A stretch of 64,000 nucleotides of DNA. Origin: Drechmeria coniospora. Lineage: Eukaryota; Ascomycota; Sordariomycetes; Hypocreales; Ophiocordycipitaceae. How positions within the stretch are numbered: the stretch's first letter is position 1; the number at the start of each line of letters is the position of its first letter. Shown here one piece after another: positions 58,072-64,000 of the stretch. The stretch covers positions 7,661,222 through 7,725,221 of the forward strand of contig NC_054390.1 in the NCBI RefSeq assembly GCF_001625195.1, given 5' to 3'. The translations under genes and the position numbers were made by a program. The notes beneath the pieces are model-generated. The model searched no databases. It saw nothing but the letters and a program-made list of their open reading frames with translations, and was not told the DNA's origin.

Positions 58072-59576
58072 ATGAAGATCGAATACCTCTCCATCGGGCT
58101 GCTGTCCCTCCTCACGCCACTGAGCGCGGCATGGAGTAAAGAAGGTAGGTTTGTGGGCGCTTGCACACTTTGCAGCGCCGTGCCCCATCCCTTCGCCTCC
58201 GCTTCGCCGGCGCCTTGCCGGCCTGCTCGCTTGACTGCTGAATCCATTGACTGCTGAATCATTGACCGCTGAATGGGCCGACTGACTGCTGAATCGGTTC
58301 ACTAACGACGTCGCTATCGAGTAGATCGTGAAATCTTCCGCATCCGCGACGAAATCTCCTCGCACGAGTCCGACCCGGCCGCCACCTTTTACGACATTCT
58401 TGGAATCTCCCCGTCGGCATCGCAGGATGACATCAACAAGGCCTACCGCATGAAGACCCGGTCGCTGCACCCGGACAAGGTGAAGCAGCAGCTCAAGGCT
58501 GAACGCGCCAGGGCCGCCGCCTCGAAGCCCAGTGGCCGCGCCGCCAAGCCGCCGACTGCATCCGAGGTCAAGTCCGCCGTCAAGGTTGCCGGCGAGCGCC
58601 AGGCCCGTCTGTCTCTCATCGCCAACATCCTGCGCGGGCCGTCGCGCGCTCGATACGATCACTTCCTCGCCAATGGCTTCCCTCTCTGGAAGGGCACCGA
58701 CTATTACTACAGCCGGTACCGTCCCGGCCTGGGAACCGTCGTCTTTGGCCTCTTCGTCTTGGGTGGCGGCGCCATTCATTACCTCGTCCTGTACATGAGC
58801 TGGAAGCGCCAGAAGGAGTTCGTCGAGCGCTACGTCAAGTTTGCGAGGACCACGGCCTGGGGCAACAGCGCAGGAATCCCCAACATCGAATCTGCCTCGG
58901 GCCCCACCCTTGGTTCTACCCCTGGCACCTCCACCCCCGTGGACGAAGATGGTATGCCGATGGCCATGAACAGAAGGCAGAGACGAATGCAGGAGAGGGA
59001 AACCAAGAGGGAGGACAGCCGTGGACGGGTCAAGAGGCTCCGCAAGGCCCAGAGCGTGTCACGAGACCCTTCCTCGAACCCCGCCCCAGCCGGCGCGCGC
59101 CGCAGGGTCGTTGCCGAGAACGGCAAGGTTCTCGTCGTCGACTCGGTTGGCGACGTCTTCCTCGAGGAAGAGGACGAGGAGGGGAACCTGAACGAGTATC
59201 TCCTCGACGTGAGTCCTGCTTGCTCCAGTCATTACCCATGACCATGATGCGTCACGACCCGAGCCATCACGCTAACGTTACCATCACCTAGCCCAACGAG
59301 CTTCTCCAGCCGACATTCAAGGATACTGCAATTGTCCGACTTCCCGTCTGGATTTTTAACAAGGGCCTGGGCCGCTTTCTGGCCAACGGCGCCGCCAACG
59401 CAGACGGCCACGCCCAGGACGATTCCGACACACCGCAGCACACGCCCACTGGTACCGACTCTGCCAGCGAAGACTTTGAGATGCTCGACAAGAGTACCGA
59501 ATCTCTCAGCAAGGCCAAGGCATCTGGCTCTCAGAATACCGGCAAGGCCAACAAGAGACGGAGCAAGAAGAGGTAG
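58072..59576 (+). CDS. ERJ5: ERJ5, ER membrane J-domain protein
   Basis: J-protein co-chaperone of the ER that works with Kar2/BiP in folding. Exons 58072-58144, 58325-59208 and 59292-59576 join in phase (introns of 180 and 83 nt) to 413 aa. Exon 1 encodes a cleavable signal peptide (YLSIGLLSLLTPLSAAWSKE). The J domain starts ATFYDILGISPSASQDDINK and holds the HPD catalytic motif (SLHPDKVK) with an extended loop after it. A TM segment TVVFGLFVLGGGAIHYLVLY lies at about 162-182. The cytosolic part is charged and ends in a Lys-rich tail NKRRSKKR. The order matches fungal Erj5. Intron 1 contains a local repeat of branch-site-like units. Confidence 0.9.
58231..58296. repeat. four imperfect 14-mers inside ERJ5 intron 1
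   Basis: TTGACTGCTGAATC at 58231 and again at 58247, TTGACCGCTGAATG at 58262 and CTGACTGCTGAATC at 58282. Each unit contains CTGAC- or CTGAAT-like strings resembling the branch-site consensus. They lie just before the probable true branch CACTAAC. Confidence 0.85.
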
Positions 59577-60276
59577 GCAACTCCTGTTGCTCCGATGCAG
59601 TGGGGTGGGGTGACCTTGGCATGCCTTCTTTGGCATGAGAGAACAACGCAATGTATACAGCGCCCAGTATATTGGAGAAGCCCGGCGAAGTCGGGGTTGG
59701 GCGAGTTCAGCCATGCGGCTTCCAGGTGGAGACGAGTGGAAGCGGAGGCGAGGCAACAATGAATTCCTCCTGGAGTTGGGAGACGGATGAATAGACGAAC
59801 CGAATAAAATTGTGATCTGTATCGACAGGCCATTTCATTACGTTGTGTCAAGGGAGCACACTGGTGCACATTTTAGGCGTCCTTGGACTTTTGACAAGGT
59901 AAACAAACGGTAGCTGCATTTGCGAGGGGAATGGTTTGCATTTGACAAAACCCATACAACATTCGCAGCGCCAACTTTGGAAAAGAGTACTGGGTGGGAA
60001 GACCAGGTCATCTGGTCGGAGCGCAACAAGAATAATATCTGTCGAGAAGAAAAGAGGCCAGATGACCCGCCCATGCCTACGTCTCCAGGAGGCCTTCGCT
60101 TCATCTGTAAGCATGTCACATATATCCATCACTGACTGCGAGATGAGTGTCGTCCCTCCCTGGGTACCTCTTGATATGCATTTTCCCTATCGAAAGCAAC
60201 AGGTTGATTGCTTGAAAAGGCCCCGTTCCTATATCCCGGATGAAAACAGAAACACAAACTCTGGCTCCTCGATGCA
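59577..60276. other. convergent gap ERJ5 / Hsp70-like
   Basis: 700 bp between two 3' ends. No supported gene and few GTAC words. Confidence 0.6.
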
Positions 60277-62701
60277 CTATATACCGAATCGTCCCGACTT
60301 GACGCAGCGAGCTCCTTGCTCGTGCTCGACAGACGTTCCGGTGCGGGAATAGTCAACGTTTACGTTCTGGCATGCGACAATTGCACCCTCGTAGAGGACC
60401 TGGAAATCAAGGCTCGTGCCATCCGTGACCATCTGTATCTCATAGCTGATCTGGCGAAAGAATTGTCCCTTCTTGTTTTTCCAGACAGGTAGGCGATGGA
60501 ATTTGGGTAACTTGCTCCATCGGACCTTGCACAAGTGCTTTACCGAACTGTCGCACCGGCTGGGGGGCGTGCGGGCGGTCGAGTACACGAGTTCGGTCTC
60601 GATCACATCCGTCGATTTATCCACATCTTGCCAGAATGTATGGAGCACCGGCTCCTCTTCATAGAGAGTATCTCCCTACAGCCTCGTTCGGGCGGTTACC
60701 AGACTGAAGTCGAACAAAACAGATGAATGCCAGGTGGCAACGACTTACATTATGGATGAACCACCTTGTCTGGTCGATGGCGATAAATTCACGGTGGATG
60801 GGACACCAAAACTTGTCTTGAGCGTCATGCCCATCGGCGTCCCATGGCAGGATGTTGCAGACTGTTCCGTAGCTGGCTCGGGACACGCGAGCGTCGACAT
60901 GGACGGCGGGATTGGGGTCGTTCTTGGAGAGCCCTCGCAGAACGGCGCCGCTGGCGATGGCGGTCCAGCTGCAGGCAGATAGTCAGGATTTCCAGAATGC
61001 TAAGAGTATTCGAAAGACCCGATATGTAGGACTTACGGGTTGCTGCCCTGTCCCTGCAAAATTGTTGTATGGGGAGCCTGCTCTTCAAGCGCCTCTCGGA
61101 GGGCATTCCCTAGAAACCGAGAGGCACCAAAGCCGCCGACGAGAATGACGTACTGTAAGATAATATTCATTCAGTAAAAAATCGTGTTATGCCGACCTCG
61201 ATGGCCTCGTTTCGCGTTTCGACAACACACCTCGGGTAGCCTTTTGGAGGCCCTCTTTGCCTGACTGACTTGACGACAAACTAAGTTGACAACCTCGGCA
61301 ACGACTGGCTTGTAGACTCGCTTTATTTCCTCCCTGTTTCTATCAGTCACTTGGGGCCTGTTGCTTTGCAAAGTATCTTGAGGAAAAAGGCAACGACGTA
61401 CGGGGTGAACGTCATTGTTGGCGATTGGAAGCGATCCTCCTTGCAGCCCCCAAACGGCAGATGAAACTCGAGGTTGGCGGACTCGTCGCAGAACTCAGGC
61501 TTGATGCCGTTCTCCCACAAGTGATGCATAATGAAGCGAATCCCCTGGGGACCCAGCCTATTCCATATTTTGCGGGAAATCTTCCTTTGTAGTAGATCTT
61601 TGAAGGCGTTGTCAAGGAAAACGGCGCCGCAGAGTTCTCCTGCGTCCTTCATTAGCAACAGACAGTGTAGGAGAGATTGAATGAAGAGTGACGGAGGATT
61701 AGAGGCTAGATACCATCCCCACGAACGCTTTCTCTGATTTTGACCGGATTTTCCTTGACAACCTTGTAGGTGATGATGTCCTAGAAGGGTCAGGTAAGAC
61801 AGGGTGAGCAAGAGCAAGCAAGAGCAAGCAAGAGCAAGCAAGAGCAAGAAAAGGGGAGGGGGGGTAGGGGTATATGAATGTTAGCCGGGCCCTTCAAACT
61901 TACGACTGTACCGCCGCCGGCATCACATACAACAACCTGGTCGTTTTTCTGCTACCGTTAATTTACAGCGAGTCAACACGGCCAGCATTCAGCTGAAAAC
62001 GGACCTTGAATCCGGCCCCGTGGGAAAAGGTGTCTATGGCGGCCAAGGCGGCCGCCTCTGGCTCGGAAACGAACGCTAGAGCGGTGGGACCAGCGGATCT
62101 GAAATCAAGAATGCCTGCGAGGTCGATGGCTTGCTTCATTCTCATGCGGGCGTACACCGGCCAGATGGCAGGCATGGTGACGACGAGCTCAAAGATCGAA
62201 CCATCGAGCCGGCTTTTTCCAATGGTGATCTCCATCTGGCCGAGGGCATGGTGCCAAAGCTGGCGAAGGAAGTCGGAGATGACTTGGACAACGTGCAGGT
62301 TCTGTTCCTTTAGCTGCTCTCTCGCACTTCGGACAAAGGGCGAGTCGCGGACGTGGGAAGGAAGATCCTTCTCGTCCAGCAAAAGCAGCTTAAACCAGCG
62401 GAGAGGGAGTTCTCCTGGGGGAATATCGTACCCCCAAAGAGGCTCATCTCCATTGGATTGGTATTGCAGCGTGCTCGGCGTTTTGCCTTTCTCCATGTTC
62501 GTGCCCATGCGTGATTTGTACCCAGCGACGACGGTAGTGCGGCCGCCGAAAGGAGCATAGGCGATGCCCGAGTAGCTGTTACCGTTAGGAAGAAAAGAGC
62601 AAAGTGGCATACCGAACCGAAGAAACGGGGGAAGCGAAGGCGAAGACGTACGTGGTGCCAAAATCGAGGCCGATGATGATCGGTTGGAAGGTTGCGGGCA
62701 T
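60277..62701 (-). CDS. Hsp70-like ATPase, fungal divergent family, 9 exons
   Basis: Exons 62701-62652, 62575-62005, 61948-61904, 61780-61714, 61639-61402, 61333-61231, 61152-61037, 60968-60749 and 60675-60277 all join in phase to 602 aa. Actin/Hsp70 nucleotide-binding motifs are intact: phosphate-1 GLDFGTTYSG (11-20), phosphate-2 VCDAGGGTVD (about 214-223, assembled across an intron), adenosine VGGFGASRFL (about 363-372). The 130 C-terminal residues are not a canonical Hsp70 peptide-binding domain, and there is no EEVD tail. It resembles the expanded, poorly characterised Hsp70-like/Hsp12A-type proteins of Pezizomycotina rather than Ssa-type chaperones. Eight introns in under 2.5 kb contrast with the intron-poor neighbours. 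The substrate is unknown. ATG 62701 directly precedes the conserved N terminus. Confidence 0.85.
61805..61848. repeat. 10-bp minisatellite in intron 3 of the Hsp70-like gene
   Basis: AGAGCAAGCA repeated about four times in tandem on the plus strand, exact in the central units. On the coding strand it is a pyrimidine-rich tract inside a 123-nt intron (61781-61903). Confidence 0.9.
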
Positions 62702-63867
62702 TGCGCATGCGGGAATGCAGTCGTTGATTGCTGATTGGGAACAGGAAGCGAGAAATGAGCAGAAGAATGACAGAAGAAAGAAAGCTGGAGAAGGGAGAAT
62801 TGTGTATAATCGCCACGGCAGCAAGGTCAGGCAGTTGCGGGCAGACTGCGAGATCGTGTGCTGAGGTTGAGGGTTGCAAAGGACCACGGGGAGAACCACG
62901 AGGTTGGCCAGGAAACCTAGAAGGAACACATCGAAGTGCTGATTGCTTCCAGGATGTTGGCACTGCATGGCCAAAAGAAAAAGATGGGAACAATGACACG
63001 GTTCAGGTAATGGTGAGGCGACAAAATAAGGAGCAGACCACACACCGCCTCGCAACAACCCACCCAAGGAAGATGGTTGGAGGAGGAAGAATTCCATCGA
63101 GACACCGAAGATTTGAGAGGACCTGCGGCGATTGGCATAGAAAAATTCTTGCAAATGGCTGTATCTTGTTTGACTTCGTTGTCCATGTCGGTTGGTCTAG
63201 GCGGAGTGCAAACGAAGATTGAAGGAGAGAGGCCACTTCGAGGACGACGCAGAGCTAGAGAAGCTTGCCGGAGATACTTTACGAACTGATTGCCGCGAGA
63301 GATACAATTGCATGGTTTGTGACACTGCTATTTGAGAAGCGCGTACGGAGTATGGTGCCTCTTAAGTCTAGTGAACTGCCTCGATCACTCACCTCAGCTG
63401 GACATGGACAGTAGGTATTGTCATTCGTCATTCCACGCATAATCTCTTTCTGGAACTGCACATTTCTAATGACTCCTTGGAGCAACATTGTTCTGGTGTT
63501 CCTTGCCTCTGTTCATTCCGTCATCCAACCCCGGCATTCACTCCAAGCCCCAAGCTCAGTCAACCTCGCCAGCTGTTGCTACATAGTCTTGCTTCCCGCT
63601 GACAATTCCTTGACCAGAGCTATTCAGGTGACGTTGGTAATTCACTCTACCTACCTACCTACCAGAGCCACCTACCTACCTCTCCCTCCCTTCTCGTCAT
63701 TGCACATTCACACACTCCTCTCGTCCAGCCTTCTCTCACAACACCAGTCAGTCAATTTTGCAAGGTGCCTTTACAGTTTCGTTTCATTTTTTTTTTCATC
63801 CAACCGGAAATCAAGGCCGTTGGACGGGAAAAGGCAACAAGTCGCTCTTCGTCAATCCGTCGCTGCT
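62702..63867. promoter_or_regulatory. divergent upstream region, Hsp70-like / right-edge gene
   Basis: About 1.17 kb between two divergent ATGs. Open frames on the minus strand (62585-63154) overlap the Hsp70-like start but are not coding. The right part is pyrimidine-rich with a short CTAC/CTACCTAC repeat (63648-63690), typical of a fungal leader. One TACGGAGTA copy lies near 63344. Confidence 0.45.
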
Positions 63868-64000
63868 ATGGCTCGAAAGAGAAGTGCTGTCAAGTCGGCC
63901 GACGAAGACTATGAGTTGACCCCTGAGCCGGCTCTGAAGAACCCGAAAGGTAAAGGGGATGCATGTTCTGACCATATGGCTATGTCATCTCAGTAGCGGC
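63868..64000 (+). CDS. first exon of an unidentified gene (truncated by window end)
   Basis: An ATG at 63868 (GCTGCTATGGCT) after a pyrimidine-rich leader opens the frame ARKRSAVKSADEDYELTPEP. A 44-nt intron (63950-63993, GTAAAG donor, TCTGAC branch, CAG acceptor) restores the frame to the window edge; without splicing the frame stops at once. The 27 visible residues are basic then acidic and suggest a nuclear protein, but the family cannot be named. Confidence 0.6.

Noticed and set aside
57865..58779. Minus-strand frame of 304 codons
   Set aside because: Overlaps the ERJ5 signal-peptide exon, intron 1 and J domain in antisense; no motif.

Overview
This is a stretch of nuclear chromosome from a filamentous ascomycete. 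The evidence is short (44-180 nt) introns with GTRNGT donors, CTRAC branch sites and YAG acceptors, GC- and C-ending codons, and products whose closest recognisable relatives are Pezizomycotina proteins. Sordariomycetes, probably Hypocreales, is my inference from the look of the proteins. No bacterial operons, CRISPR array or intact transposon is visible. All exon coordinates are hand-spliced from the sequence and checked for reading phase, not confirmed by transcripts.

Layout, left to right: MSH3 (3' part of the gene, +); a possible small two-exon gene (-); a C2H2-type zinc-finger protein (-); BET2, Rab geranylgeranyltransferase beta (-); a GTAC-rich intergenic block with an orphan coding fragment and tRNA-Arg(ACG); a RhoGAP (+); RRS1 (-) divergent from RSM23/mS29 (+); MCM7 (-) divergent from PEX1 (+); a Met22/Hal2-type bisphosphate nucleotidase (-); CHD1 (-); a decayed gene fragment with half a C2H2 finger (+); a PXB-PX-DUF3818 protein of the Ypr097w/Lec1 type (-); a coiled-coil, membrane-anchored protein (-); about 7 kb without a convincing gene; a Ser/Pro-rich 'cell wall proline-rich' protein (+); a small SR-rich single-TM protein (-); initiator tRNA-Met (-); the ER J-protein ERJ5 (+); an Hsp70-like ATPase with eight introns (-); and the first exon of a further gene (+) at the right edge.

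The genes are mostly unrelated core functions: mismatch repair, replication licensing, chromatin remodelling, peroxisome biogenesis, vesicle traffic, Rho signalling, cytosolic and mitochondrial ribosome biogenesis, ER folding. No pathway cluster is apparent. Two tight divergent pairs (RRS1/RSM23, MCM7/PEX1) are the only plausible shared-promoter arrangements.

The most unusual property is the intergenic DNA. The gene-poor blocks (about 8.7-12.3, 34.7-35.3, 39.9-41.0, 43.7-50.6 and 56.0-57.1 kb) are crowded with short GTAC-based words (GTACGGAGTAC and its complement GTACTCCGTAC, GTACATGTAC, AAGTACTTAC). These words are nearly absent from coding exons and from the short convergent intergenic gaps. 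I found no clear new multi-gene system. The best leads are this dispersed motif family, several hidden or decayed exons, and the Hsp70-like gene.
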